From Flavobacteriales bacterium UBA7878 (lineage in GTDB: Bacteria > Bacteroidota > Bacteroidia > Flavobacteriales > Schleiferiaceae), in NCBI GenBank assembly GCA_002501205.1, contig DLRW01000070.1, positions 12,851 to 76,584 of the forward strand: a stretch of 63,734 nt of DNA. Direction: 5' to 3'. Of this stretch, positions 1 to 8,164 are shown one piece after another. The notes under the pieces were generated by a model. The model saw only the letters and a list, made by a program, of their open reading frames with translations. It searched no databases and was not told where the DNA came from. The translations under genes were made by a program, and so were the position numbers. The number at the start of each line of letters is the position of its first letter. Position 1 is the first letter of the stretch.

Positions 1-1
1 C

Positions 2-922
2 CGCTTTAACGGTAAGGAATGGGAGGGCCGAGCGTTAAGAAATAGGCCAGTGGCCTATTTTAGCGAAGGAGCCAGGCTGCCGCGCTGGCGGAGGAACTTC
101 TATTATGGAGCGAGATATTATGATCCCAAGATTAGCGTGTGGTTGAGTGTGGATGCGATGGCTTCAAAAGACCATAACAGGCCGTTGTCACCTTATCATT
201 TTGTTACTAACAATCCACTTATCCTTATTGACCCTGATGGTAATGATTGGATAAAAAACAAATCTACTAATAAAGTGGAATGGAGAGCGAATGTTACTTC
301 AGCGGCGACTACACCACAGGGCTTTAGCTATGTTGGTGCTAGATATAAGGGTTTAGCTGTTGGATTCTATCAGCATCTTAGTAATTCATCGGGTCAAGAT
401 GGGGTAGAAATATTTGTAGGGTATACGGATAACTCTAGTCCAAACAAAAATTATAGATGGATTCAAACAGTTAGGACTAACACTCCTGAAGGTACAACAA
501 GCAATACTTATAATGATCCAGCAAGCGGTCCTGATGCTGATGGTAAACCATTTTATTATACTGATGGTGAGTCCGCAGGACAGAAGAATAAAAGAGGAGA
601 GGATTATGTTTTTTACGATGGACCTCAGAGAAATGCAATCATAGGATATGACAAGAATGGGAATAAGGTGTGGAATAAGTCACAATATTGGATGGGTGAG
701 CTAACTCTCGTTGAACTTGATAATAATGGCAAAGCAAATCCTTTACTAACAATTGGCTATGGGTTTCGATTAATTAATGGTGTCGTGACAATGGTTCCGT
801 TGGAGTTTAAAAACGGTTTGTCTACTTTTCAGCAGAGTACCGTTGATAATTACAATAATCGTTCTAATCAGGCAATACCAAACTTGACACCCAAGGGATT
901 ACATAGAGTTGTTAATCCATAA
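2..922 (+). CDS. Rhs/YD-repeat protein, C-terminal part (5' end outside window)
   Basis: The frame is open from base 2 to the stop, so this is the tail of a larger protein whose N-terminus lies before the window. It carries the Rhs-associated core signature: RFNGKE at the edge, then YYGARYYDP, a WLSVD segment, PYHFVTNNPL and DPDGNDW. In Rhs proteins this core closes the YD-repeat shell and is followed by a variable C-terminal domain, often a toxin. About 225 residues follow the DPDG motif here, and I recognise no toxin fold in them. About 20 residues (EWEGRALRN...PRWRR) replace the usual short linker between NGKE and YYGARYYDP. A GTG at 50 could be mistaken for a start, but the core motif continues upstream of it. 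The next gene follows after 10 bases and may encode a partner. Confidence 0.85.
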   Translation, partial: RFNGKEWEGRALRNRPVAYFSEGARLPRWRRNFYYGARYYDPKISVWLSVDAMASKDHNRPLSPYHFVTNNPLILIDPDGNDWIKNKSTNKVEWRANVTSAATTPQGFSYVGARYKGLAVGFYQHLSNSSGQDGVEIFVGYTDNSSPNKNYRWIQTVRTNTPEGTTSNTYNDPASGPDADGKPFYYTDGESAGQKNKRGEDYVFYDGPQRNAIIGYDKNGNKVWNKSQYWMGELTLVELDNNGKANPLLTIGYGFRLINGVVTMVPLEFKNGLSTFQQSTVDNYNNRSNQAIPNLTPKGLHRVVNP

Positions 923-932
923 GAAATAAGAT

Positions 933-1370
933 ATGAAAAGTGCAGTACCTCGACTTATATTACTAGTGATAGCGTGTGTTTTCCCATTTTTTGCTCACTC
1001 ACAGATAGTGGAGATTTCAAAATGGGGTCCTTCAGACAGGCCTTTTAAACTCGAACTAATTGTATCTTCGGATTCCATCGATTCTTATAATGTGGGTGGG
1101 TTGAGGTATTTATCAATTACGAAACAGGATTTTAGAACTGTTGTTTCAGTTCTTGACAGTTTAAATGTCCCAGAGCTAATGCTTGCAGATGTTTCAAAAG
1201 TTCAACAACCAGGGGCTTATTCAATCGTTGTTGTTTCAGAGCTAGGTTTAAAGGAATATTATCTGTCTGATTCAAAAAGCGCAAATAGTTTTTTCATCGC
1301 CCTTACTAAGCAAATGAACGGGATTGAGCCAAAGGCCGTTTTTAAGGCTATTTCAATAAATTCAAGGTGA
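933..1370 (+). CDS. Small secreted protein of unknown function, possible Rhs partner
   Basis: A 145-residue protein with an N-terminal signal peptide (hydrophobic residues about 8-21, cleavage near AHSQ). It starts 10 bases after the Rhs gene and probably shares its transcript. The mature part aligns by eye with the product at 6003-6473: both have ELIV(S/A)DS, an RY..SI....F segment and EYYL..S.S...FF in the same order. I recognise no known family. Position and small size fit an Rhs-associated cognate protein, for example an immunity protein. A periplasmic address would then imply a toxin acting outside the cytoplasm. That role is inference only. Confidence 0.7.
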   Translation: MKSAVPRLILLVIACVFPFFAHSQIVEISKWGPSDRPFKLELIVSSDSIDSYNVGGLRYLSITKQDFRTVVSVLDSLNVPELMLADVSKVQQPGAYSIVVVSELGLKEYYLSDSKSANSFFIALTKQMNGIEPKAVFKAISINSR

Positions 1371-1438
1371 GCTAGTTTTTAATAGTCTCATTGAAAGGTC
1401 TAGATACATATGACAACATTCTTCAATAGAACAGGGGT

Positions 1439-1499
1439 TCGGGGCTTCCCCCGACAAGATCGCATGTCGTGTAGAGTCAACGGAATGACATGCTATCTT
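1439..1499. repeat. Two adjacent inverted repeats (REP-like)
   Basis: The first is a perfect 6-bp stem with a 4-base loop (TCGGGG at 1439-1444, CCCCGA at 1449-1454). The second is a 13-bp arm pair with one mismatch (1456-1468 and 1487-1499) and an 18-base loop. Neither has a T-run, so they are not typical terminators. The pair looks like a short dispersed palindromic element, but its copy number cannot be judged from one window. Confidence 0.5.
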
Positions 1500-1551
1500 G
1501 CTTCAAGTCGACCGCTAACGATAGACCACCAATGTTAACTTCATAAAAGAA

Positions 1552-1580
1552 AAATCCCCCAGATAAAACTCGGGGGATTT
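1552..1580. terminator. Bidirectional intrinsic terminator
   Basis: A perfect 9-bp stem (AAATCCCCC / GGGGGATTT) around an 11-base loop, with T-rich sequence after the right arm and A-rich sequence before the left arm. It can end the Rhs transcript on the plus strand. It also lies just beyond the stop codon of the minus-strand T9SS remnant, which suggests it was that gene's original terminator. Confidence 0.85.
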
Positions 1581-1595
1581 TTTATTGAATTGTCG

Positions 1596-1811
1596 TCATT
1601 TTTTAATGACTCTCTGTACCAAAACAGGCTCATCAGCCCTATCTGTGATATGCACAAAGTACATACCTGAGGTTAGGGCGGAAAGGTTTACTCGCTCACG
1701 TAAATCGAGCTCCATGGAAATAACTTTCCCGGATACATCGAATAGGGTAAACGTGTAGTTTTTGTTTTGATATTCCTGAGGAATACTCAGGTGGTCATGA
1801 AAAGGGATTTT
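1596..1811 (-). pseudogene. Remnant of a T9SS C-terminal sorting domain
   Basis: Reading 1811 down to 1596 on the minus strand gives about 71 codons and a TGA stop. The translation contains IPFHDHLSIP, YTFTLFDVSGKVI, VNLSALTSGMYFVHI and VLVQRVIKK. This is the type A sorting tail found at the end of T9SS cargo (YPNP..., LYD..G..V, L..G.Y...). The usual YPN is missing and an in-frame TAA sits at 1812-1814, so the rest of the gene is gone. It is a truncated gene end, not a complete CDS, and has no plausible start. Confidence 0.8.
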
Positions 1812-1870
1812 TTAGTGTACTAGCTATGCTCTATTCTTTAACTAATGGGATGTTAATGCCCATGAATTAC

Positions 1871-1878
1871 TATTTTTG
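1871..1878 (+). promoter_or_regulatory. Bacteroidota -7 box for the 1919 gene
   Basis: TATTTTTG is an exact match to TAnnTTTG, the consensus recognised by the Bacteroidota primary sigma factor. It lies 40 bases before the ATG at 1919. I see no clear -33 element at the expected distance. Confidence 0.55.
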
Positions 1879-1918
1879 AGCGCTTTGCCCCATTTTTCAA
1901 TATTAAAACCTTAACCCT

Positions 1919-4318
1919 ATGCTCTTAAAAGCGTTCATTCGTTTTACCCTATTTGTCTTTTTGTCTACTAGTTTACAAGCTTCTCATGGCGCAGGGGCTT
2001 ATCTGAATTGCCGGACTTATAATGATGGAAAAAGCATTGAGCTTGAACTTCATCTTTTCCGCTATAATGGTGCAAATAGTAATCAATACAATTCAGGTTT
2101 TACCGTTACGGGGCCTCAGTCTATCAGTTTAGCTCGGGTAGCAACAATTATCCATTCAGTGGGCGACAGTCTTTGTCCGAATGGCTCAATTAGCGAATAT
2201 ATCTATCGAGGCAATGCCTATTTAGGTAATGTTTTGAATGCTAATGATGTAGTCTTGGAGGCTATTATCCCTTGTTGTTTGTTGGGAGATATGCAGAATG
2301 CATATTCGGGTTGGGTTAAGATAATGACTAGCATTAGTATTCCAACAATCGCTAGTACTGGGAACCAGTATAAAATGGTTGAAGTGAATACCCTCAATAT
2401 GCAGGCTAGAATGTTGCATTCTGCCCGAACAGACCAACCTAATGTAATTGATTTTTCAGTGGTCGCGAAGCCTTCAAGTGTGGATTCGATAGTTTACCAT
2501 TTGGCGCAAGTGAATAGTCTCAACAGTAATTCGGTTTATAAATCGGGGTATACCGGACTCAATCCCCTACCAGACCAAAGCGAAGATTCCTTAAATGCTC
2601 AAAACATATTTGATTCAGAATTGGGCACTTTGAGCTTTAGGGCACGTGGTCAAAGTTCAGATACAGGCTTTTACCTACTTTGTACGGATTATGATGTGTA
2701 TGTAGACTCTGGGAAAGTGGTAAGCATGAATGCTTTGGGCTTGGTTTATTTAGAATATGGTGATTCTACTCTAAACTCCAGCCTGGTCTTCAATCATAAA
2801 GATGGAAGCAATGTTCAGGTTTTACAACATGGAGACACCCTTTCTCGAACTTTGGTTTACGGGGATAGCCTAAGCCTTGACTTGGAAGCGTATTCAATTT
2901 CAGGATCTAAAATTCTTTATGGATGGTTAGGGGGTGTGCCAGATACCACGGGATTTTATAGCCAATTTCAGGGCCTCTTCCGGCAACCAGCGGTCCATAG
3001 TATTGGAGCCGCAACGGGAAGTCAGGATACAATAAAGAAGAGACTTTTTTGGGAACCAGCATTGGATGATTTCCAGTACCGTCCGGGGCATTATAACTTT
3101 CGATTGTATTATAGGATTGATACCTGTGGCAGCTTGTCGCAATTCATCAATGTGAATGTGGAACTTTTACAAGAACCATTTATCTATAAAACCCAGGATA
3201 CCCTTTATACATGTTATGCTCAAAACTTGGATTTGAGCGCTTATTTTTGGGAAGATTCATTGTTCTGGCGGCCCGGAACCGGACTAGGAGATTCAACATT
3301 GGCAAATATTAGCTTTAAGCCTTTTGAATCCGGTTACCTCTATATTACTCATCCCCGTTTAGGTGATCTGGATTCGATTTACCTCAAACTGGGTGATTTG
3401 CCTAACCGCATTCCCTTACAAATGACCACTAATGGTATGGAAATGGAGTTTGTTGAGCCGAATTATTCCGTGTATCAGCAGTGGTGGTTAAATAATGTAA
3501 TTCCTTTTCATGGAGTATTGGAAGATGAGAATCCAATAATTGGAGCGGGAACTTATAATGTTTGGTCTTATGTGGATTTAGACTTCTGCCCAAATTTAAC
3601 CGATACCCTTACGATTCCCCACAATGAACGTTGGGGAGGGAATTCTTGGGTGGGTCATTCTGAAAGTATTTCCAGTCAAATGGTAAGGGGTGGAGCCAAT
3701 AATCCCAAGTATACTCAGAAATTGAAAATCACTAAAAATAGACAGCTTCAGAATGTTTATTTTATTGGTTTAAACTCGATTGCTTCATCGCAACAGGTTA
3801 TGGTGGAGCTGCAGTTTGCAAGCGGTTTGTATTTTACTCGAACCTTTAATGTCAAGGATGAGAGCTATATCGACTATCCTATATACTATGCTTTGGATAC
3901 CACTATGGAAGTGGACATTAGTATAACCGTACCTCAATACATTGAACTCTCATTAATAGAAGGAACAGGCGCCAGCTTCGAACATAATGGATTACGCTTT
4001 TCGGACTTCAGAAAGATTATCGGCACAGATACAACGGCTACCAATCTAAGGCCAGCCATTGGCTTTAAATTCGAAAGTGATATTAGTTTGTCAGAGGACG
4101 ACTTCCAACCCATTGCTCTTTACCCTAATCCTGCCAGTGATCACTTGATTCTAACGGCACCTAAAGGCTCATTCTGGCAAATACACAGTCTAAGTGGGCA
4201 AATGGTAGCTGAAGGAAGACTGGAGTCCAATATAGCAGAGATACTGATCGATAAGTTCTCTCCGGGCTTTTATTTGCTTAGTGTGGGTGGTCAAAACTTG
4301 AAGTTTGTGAAGGAGTAG
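1919..4318 (+). CDS. Large secreted protein with T9SS type A sorting domain
   Basis: A 799-residue secreted protein. A signal peptide ends near LQASHG. The mature N-terminus (SHGAGAYLNC...IELELHLFRYNG) resembles the N-terminal module of many Bacteroidota surface proteins that begin with SH..GGE.TY and L.LYRDC. The middle is beta-rich with no catalytic motif that I can identify. The end (IALYPNPASDHLIL ... FSPGFYLLSVGGQ) is a type A sorting domain, so the protein should cross the outer membrane through the T9SS and be anchored or released. It has its own promoter and is not in an operon with the next gene (160-base gap). Adhesin or surface-layer roles are possible, but I cannot assign one. Confidence 0.85.
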   Translation: MLLKAFIRFTLFVFLSTSLQASHGAGAYLNCRTYNDGKSIELELHLFRYNGANSNQYNSGFTVTGPQSISLARVATIIHSVGDSLCPNGSISEYIYRGNAYLGNVLNANDVVLEAIIPCCLLGDMQNAYSGWVKIMTSISIPTIASTGNQYKMVEVNTLNMQARMLHSARTDQPNVIDFSVVAKPSSVDSIVYHLAQVNSLNSNSVYKSGYTGLNPLPDQSEDSLNAQNIFDSELGTLSFRARGQSSDTGFYLLCTDYDVYVDSGKVVSMNALGLVYLEYGDSTLNSSLVFNHKDGSNVQVLQHGDTLSRTLVYGDSLSLDLEAYSISGSKILYGWLGGVPDTTGFYSQFQGLFRQPAVHSIGAATGSQDTIKKRLFWEPALDDFQYRPGHYNFRLYYRIDTCGSLSQFINVNVELLQEPFIYKTQDTLYTCYAQNLDLSAYFWEDSLFWRPGTGLGDSTLANISFKPFESGYLYITHPRLGDLDSIYLKLGDLPNRIPLQMTTNGMEMEFVEPNYSVYQQWWLNNVIPFHGVLEDENPIIGAGTYNVWSYVDLDFCPNLTDTLTIPHNERWGGNSWVGHSESISSQMVRGGANNPKYTQKLKITKNRQLQNVYFIGLNSIASSQQVMVELQFASGLYFTRTFNVKDESYIDYPIYYALDTTMEVDISITVPQYIELSLIEGTGASFEHNGLRFSDFRKIIGTDTTATNLRPAIGFKFESDISLSEDDFQPIALYPNPASDHLILTAPKGSFWQIHSLSGQMVAEGRLESNIAEILIDKFSPGFYLLSVGGQNLKFVKE

Positions 4319-4416
4319 ATGGCTTTCCTAAAAAATAACTTCCAAGGCTAAGTATTTTTAGAGTGAATTATGTCTGGGGCTAGGCTTTGGAAATTATCGA
4401 AGGGACAAGTCTTCGC

Positions 4417-4424
4417 TACCTTTG
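4417..4424 (+). promoter_or_regulatory. Bacteroidota -7 box for the 4479 gene
   Basis: TACCTTTG matches TAnnTTTG exactly. It overlaps a possible upstream TTG start at 4422, which argues that translation begins at the ATG at 4479 instead. Confidence 0.55.
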
Positions 4425-4478
4425 AATGGCAATAGAATAAATCCTTTAAGCTCTGAAAATCAATTTAAAATCATCACA

Positions 4479-4934
4479 ATGAAGAACCTGGTCCTAATAT
4501 TGGTTTTGCTTGTTACTGCTTTCAATGTGCAGAGCCAAAATATGTCCTATTACTGGGCCGAAATGGTGCCATCAATAGAGGGTTCTCGCTCCTATGAGCA
4601 ACGAGGCTCTCCGGACTTGTTTCCAATAACAGCTTATTTTGAGATAGATTCAAACTCATTGAAGAATGATTCCATATCGATCAAAATTCATTTTATAAGC
4701 TTTACTGATAGTAGTTCTCTTTTTTTTATAACTACCCTAGGCTTATTTTCTAAATATCCATTGAATGATAAACGTCGGGATGTTTATTTGGTAGATAAGT
4801 ATGTTATGGAATTAGATTCTATACCAATGGATTCGAATTGGATAAAAGTTCATAGGAGTGGCGGCCTAATGATCACGCAGGTAACGGCTTGTAATACCAG
4901 TAGAAATGTGGGAGTATTTCCTGTGATCGAGTGA
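4479..4934 (+). CDS. Small secreted protein, unknown function
   Basis: Starting at the ATG at 4479 gives 151 residues that open with a clear signal peptide (MKNLVLILVLLVTAFNVQSQ). An upstream TTG in the same frame would hide this signal and overlap the -7 box, so I prefer the later start. The mature part is about 130 residues, beta-rich by eye (alternating hydrophobic stretches such as ISIKIHFISF), with one Cys and no recognisable motif. Its stop overlaps the next gene's GTG (GTGA), so the two are probably translationally coupled. Confidence 0.7.
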   Translation: MKNLVLILVLLVTAFNVQSQNMSYYWAEMVPSIEGSRSYEQRGSPDLFPITAYFEIDSNSLKNDSISIKIHFISFTDSSSLFFITTLGLFSKYPLNDKRRDVYLVDKYVMELDSIPMDSNWIKVHRSGGLMITQVTACNTSRNVGVFPVIE

Positions 4935-5299
4935 GCTTGATAGTAAAAATTCTTCGTGCCATTTATTGGCGGTTTCATATTTTGATCGAGCCTTTTACAG
5001 CTGATTCGGAGTCGGCAAAAATTCTAGGTTCATCTTCATTATTTGCAGTAGCAACTTCATTTTGGTTTTTATCAATCTATAAGGGTATTGCAAAGCACTT
5101 TATGGATAGGCCTCTATTGGATAGGCCAAAAGTTGGCGTCGTTTTTTTACTTGCCCTGGCTATTTCCATCTATATAATCACAACAACAAAAAGTGGTAAG
5201 GAATATTTGCCTTATAGGAACACTTGGGTATACGGTCTTTTGAGTTTGATATATGTGGTTGGTTCGTGGTTGATGTTTTTTGGGTTTACTTTAAGCTAA
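4931..5299 (+). CDS. Small integral membrane protein
   Basis: A 122-residue protein with three likely membrane helices (about residues 30-50, 68-86 and 98-120). It starts with GTG inside the stop of the previous gene, a four-base GTGA overlap. No family is recognised. The coupling suggests it works with the secreted product of 4479-4934, but no function can be given. Confidence 0.6.
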   Translation: MSLIVKILRAIYWRFHILIEPFTADSESAKILGSSSLFAVATSFWFLSIYKGIAKHFMDRPLLDRPKVGVVFLLALAISIYIITTTKSGKEYLPYRNTWVYGLLSLIYVVGSWLMFFGFTLS

Positions 5300-5337
5300 A
5301 TGTTGCCTACGAGGTTATTTCTTTAGTTGAATTCAAT

Positions 5338-5955
5338 ATGAAACGAGATCAGGCTGTGAGCTTCCTTTTAGTACTGTTTTTGCTTGGCCTGACTCCAGAT
5401 GCTTTTGGGGCTTCTAAAGCGATAGAGGTAGATTCCTTACTAAAGGATTTTGTAAGCTTAGAGATATGTGAAAGCATTGGTTCTGAAACTGCCTTTATTG
5501 TTTTGCAGCATTATTCGGAGCATGAAAGTGACTTATTGATCTTTAAAATGCTTCAAAAAACTGAATTGAAGTCCTATGAGTATACGCGTATGACTCATTA
5601 CTCTTTTATGGGCTGGACCGTCTTTATAGATACCAACCTTTTGTGTAAGACCTGTAGCCACTTGGATGAGGAAAGCTTGTGTTTTAATGCAAGGAATGAA
5701 GACTTCTATCCATTTGCTATCGCAAAAGATGCAGATACAATTCTATTGCTGTTTGATGAATTTCCTATCTTCAAGATTAGTGAATATGAAGTTTTTGACA
5801 CTAAAAGTCCTGTGCTCCTAAATGAGCAAAAATGTGATTTAAATAAGGTAGATATTTATCTCGATTCACTCTATTTTGAAGGTTGGGATAAATTGTATTG
5901 GGAAGACTGGAGTTTATTCAAGAACTATCAATTAAAGCCATCTGAAGAGCCTTGA
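5338..5955 (+). CDS. Secreted protein, unknown function
   Basis: A 205-residue protein when started at the ATG at 5338. That start places a signal peptide first (FLLVLFLLGLTPDAFGAS). A longer in-frame version beginning inside the preceding gene lacks a sensible N-terminus. The mature region has four cysteines, including a CKTC pair (LLCKTCSHLDEESLCF), which could be a redox, metal or disulfide site, and an acidic, aromatic C-terminus (WDKLYWEDWSLF). I know of no family match. Confidence 0.65.
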   Translation: MKRDQAVSFLLVLFLLGLTPDAFGASKAIEVDSLLKDFVSLEICESIGSETAFIVLQHYSEHESDLLIFKMLQKTELKSYEYTRMTHYSFMGWTVFIDTNLLCKTCSHLDEESLCFNARNEDFYPFAIAKDADTILLLFDEFPIFKISEYEVFDTKSPVLLNEQKCDLNKVDIYLDSLYFEGWDKLYWEDWSLFKNYQLKPSEEP

Positions 5956-6002
5956 TTGCATTGTATTTTTAGAGCGCATTTGTAAGATTAAAATAGATAA
6001 CT

Positions 6003-6473
6003 GTGTCCCTGAATAACTTTCATACTAAGTTCTGGCTGCTCTTGGGCTTTGTCACATTCATAAGTTTCTTCGTTCGTTGTCAGAAGATTGAAATACGACC
6101 ACATTCTAAGATTCAGGATGGAAGTTTTATAATCGAGCTAATTGTCGCAGATAGCTTGATTGAAACCACGCAGACTTATGCGGGACAGAATCGATATTTT
6201 TATTCGATTTCCAGATCAGAATTCGATTCAATAAAGCGAAAACTAGTGGAGCAGGAAATTCCAGAACCTCGTATGAAGGAGATTTACGGTTCAGCTTCGG
6301 ATGTATTTATTTTGATTTTCATAATGGAAGGGGATAAGGTGTCTGAATACTACTTAGAAAGTCCCCAAAGCTTTGAGGACTTTTTTAGTGCCAGCGCAAA
6401 ATGTATTCAAAACGAAGCCTTGAAGAAGCAGGTTTTAGCTTTAAGGGAATTTGCCGCTCATTTGCGGGAATAA
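6003..6473 (+). CDS. Small exported protein, paralog of 933-1370
   Basis: A 156-residue protein with one N-terminal hydrophobic segment (LLLGFVTFISFFV) followed by RCQK. It could be a signal peptide or an anchor, and the Cys does not sit in a good lipobox. The rest matches the product at 933-1370 in spacing and motifs: ELIVADS, RYFYSISRSEF and EYYLESPQSFEDFF. The start is GTG at 6003, with a near-consensus -7 box (TATTTTTA) at 5964-5971, so it may have its own promoter. It is probably a second copy of an Rhs-linked accessory family that has lost its Rhs neighbour. Confidence 0.65.
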   Translation: MSLNNFHTKFWLLLGFVTFISFFVRCQKIEIRPHSKIQDGSFIIELIVADSLIETTQTYAGQNRYFYSISRSEFDSIKRKLVEQEIPEPRMKEIYGSASDVFILIFIMEGDKVSEYYLESPQSFEDFFSASAKCIQNEALKKQVLALREFAAHLRE

Positions 6474-6509
6474 ATTTCAGCACATATAGATTAAACTTTT
6501 TTCGGCATC

Positions 6510-6761
6510 ATGGTGAGCTTAAAGAAGGCTTTTCTTTTAAGTTGTATAATACTAGGATTTACAGTTCAGGCTCAGAACAAACATTCTAAGGCTCGGACCT
6601 ATGCAGACTCAGTTTTGTTTCATGCCGGACTAAATTACCTTACCGATACCGCAGAGTCGAATAGCATTGAATTAGATTCTTATCAGATTAACTTAGAGGG
6701 GGATAGCCTATTGATTTCTAAAAGGAATCATACAAAAGTATATCAGATCAAGTCAAAGTAG
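6510..6761 (+). CDS. Very small secreted protein
   Basis: An 83-residue protein beginning with a convincing signal peptide (KAFLLSCIILGFTVQAQ), leaving a mature peptide of about 60 residues. The mature part is polar, without cysteines, and ends in KVYQIKSK. It lies 36 bases after the preceding gene. The signal peptide is the main reason to believe it is real. No family recognised. Confidence 0.55.
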   Translation: MVSLKKAFLLSCIILGFTVQAQNKHSKARTYADSVLFHAGLNYLTDTAESNSIELDSYQINLEGDSLLISKRNHTKVYQIKSK

Positions 6762-7094
6762 GCTGAAGACCTTTCTGGGTTTCAGGACAGAGAATACAAA
6801 AAACCAAGCTTCATGGTTTTCAGATGAAGATGAATCGAAAGTCCTTAGAGCTATGGTATTTTGATTCAGAAAGATTAATAAAACGCTTGATTTTTTTATT
6901 GGAATAATGCTTTGGCAAGCCAAGTTTAACTTCATGGTTTAAAGATTTTATACTTAAAATTTTAGTACTATGATTTCGGTTCTTAAAAGAAAAACCGGAT
7001 TCTTGCATTCAGTTGAATTGAGCTTCGGAAAAATAAAGCAGCAGTAAGGAGGCTTCATTTCCGGGCTTTGAAGTGTACATAATTTAGAAATGCT
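6762..7094. other. 333-base intergenic stretch without a supported gene
   Basis: Very AT-rich. Short open frames exist on both strands (about 60 codons on the minus strand), but none has a signal peptide, plausible composition or family resemblance. No strong hairpin, tRNA-like fold or consensus promoter is visible. Confidence 0.5.
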
Positions 7095-7649
7095 ATGAAG
7101 CTTATTAATCTTTATTTAGTCTCAATCCTTTTGTTGAGTTCATTTGCCAATATCCCAAAAATCGAAGGGGATCCTGCTTTCAATGATTTACCTGAAGTTG
7201 AAGTAAAGTTCGGTAGCCATTCCCTTAATCTTCCCGAAAAGTGGAGTGTCGAGAAAGGTGAAGATCCAAGAATTGTAACCGTAAAGAAAGACTGTGGTGG
7301 TGTGGTTCCCTGTCCATATTTAGTTTATCAGAAAGAATCTTTGGAGAGTGGAAATTTCGAAAGTGATGAAGCCTACGCCACCTATTGGATTCAATCTCTT
7401 AGGGAAGTGGATATGGATGTTAGGATTAATGAAGTGGATTTTTTAGCTCCGGGAAAAATGAGGTTCGAGTATGTGGTGGTTTTACCGCCAAATGAGCAGA
7501 ATATTAGTGGCTTAAGAGGAGTGGTGTTTGCGAGTTTAAATGCCTCGACGGTTGAAACATGGACCTTTACAGGCCCCAATGACTATGCCGAAAGAATCGA
7601 ATATATCAGTGAAGCAAATGATATAATGTTTGGGACAAATCTTTTTTAA
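7095..7649 (+). CDS. Secreted protein, weakly PsbP/DUF1795-like
   Basis: A 184-residue protein with a signal peptide (LYLVSILLLSSFA). The mature part starts with an EVKFGSHSLNLPEKWSVEKGED segment typical of small exported proteins that begin with a strand and then an 'LP..W' motif, and has a CGGVVPCP loop that could form a disulfide. The overall pattern (FxLP.GW, later strands, a ..GLRGVVFASLN.. segment) vaguely resembles the PsbP/DUF1795 fold. This is a shape impression, not a firm family call. It probably ends the accessory run. Confidence 0.6.
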   Translation: MKLINLYLVSILLLSSFANIPKIEGDPAFNDLPEVEVKFGSHSLNLPEKWSVEKGEDPRIVTVKKDCGGVVPCPYLVYQKESLESGNFESDEAYATYWIQSLREVDMDVRINEVDFLAPGKMRFEYVVVLPPNEQNISGLRGVVFASLNASTVETWTFTGPNDYAERIEYISEANDIMFGTNLF

Positions 7650-7748
7650 TCGGCATTCATGCTTGGATATGAGGTGATCTTCATTATTGACCCCCTTAAG
7701 TATATCGGAAGAGTTTTGTGGCCAGGGATTTAACTTAATGAGCTCCCT

Positions 7749-8159
7749 ATGTATCGCTTGCTGAAACTACTATTAACAACCCTTGGACTGTACGCTATTC
7801 TGGCCAAAGCCTACTTTATATTTGTTTTAGTTAATGGCCTGCAAAGCATGGGCTTCGAGCTTTTAATTTCTCTTTTGATGCTATTCTTGGTAGGCTTATT
7901 TCTAGTTCAACTTTGGCGGCCTCGATTATCGAAATTGGCTAGGCCCGGAGGTATTTTGACCTTGTTTGCAGCTTCTTACCTCTACCTGCATTTTAGCTGG
8001 CTTGCCGCTTGGGACTTGCTAAACAAAAGACCGGATGCCGAAATGGCAAATACAGCCTTTTGGCTAAATGATCTTCCCAATCTCTTAGTATTGCTTTTTG
8101 GACTTTGGTATTTAATAGGCTTGTTTCGTAGGCAGTTTTCAAGCTCGAGTATTTCTTAA
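7749..8159 (+). CDS. Four-helix integral membrane protein
   Basis: A 136-residue protein with four hydrophobic stretches (about 8-30, 36-56, 70-88 and 104-125), a DoxX/DUF4064-like size and layout without a diagnostic motif. It is convergent with the next gene, the two stops being only five bases apart. Function unknown. Confidence 0.65.
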   Translation: MYRLLKLLLTTLGLYAILAKAYFIFVLVNGLQSMGFELLISLLMLFLVGLFLVQLWRPRLSKLARPGGILTLFAASYLYLHFSWLAAWDLLNKRPDAEMANTAFWLNDLPNLLVLLFGLWYLIGLFRRQFSSSSIS

Positions 8160-8164
8160 ACCCC

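Noticed and set aside
1814..1830. AGTGTA-N5-TATGCT, a 10/12 match to the operator, upstream of the 1919 gene
   Set aside because: The second half-site is weak, it lies 40 bases upstream of the -7 box, and no maltose-related gene is nearby; it partly overlaps the decayed T9SS fragment. Probably chance.
6820..7008. Open frame of about 62 codons on the minus strand (and a similar one at 6753-6935)
   Set aside because: No signal peptide, start context or homology; the composition resembles AT-rich noise.
7070..7086. Half-site AGTGTA with spacing near the 7095 gene
   Set aside because: The second half (TTTAGA) does not match. A single 6-base half-site is expected by chance.
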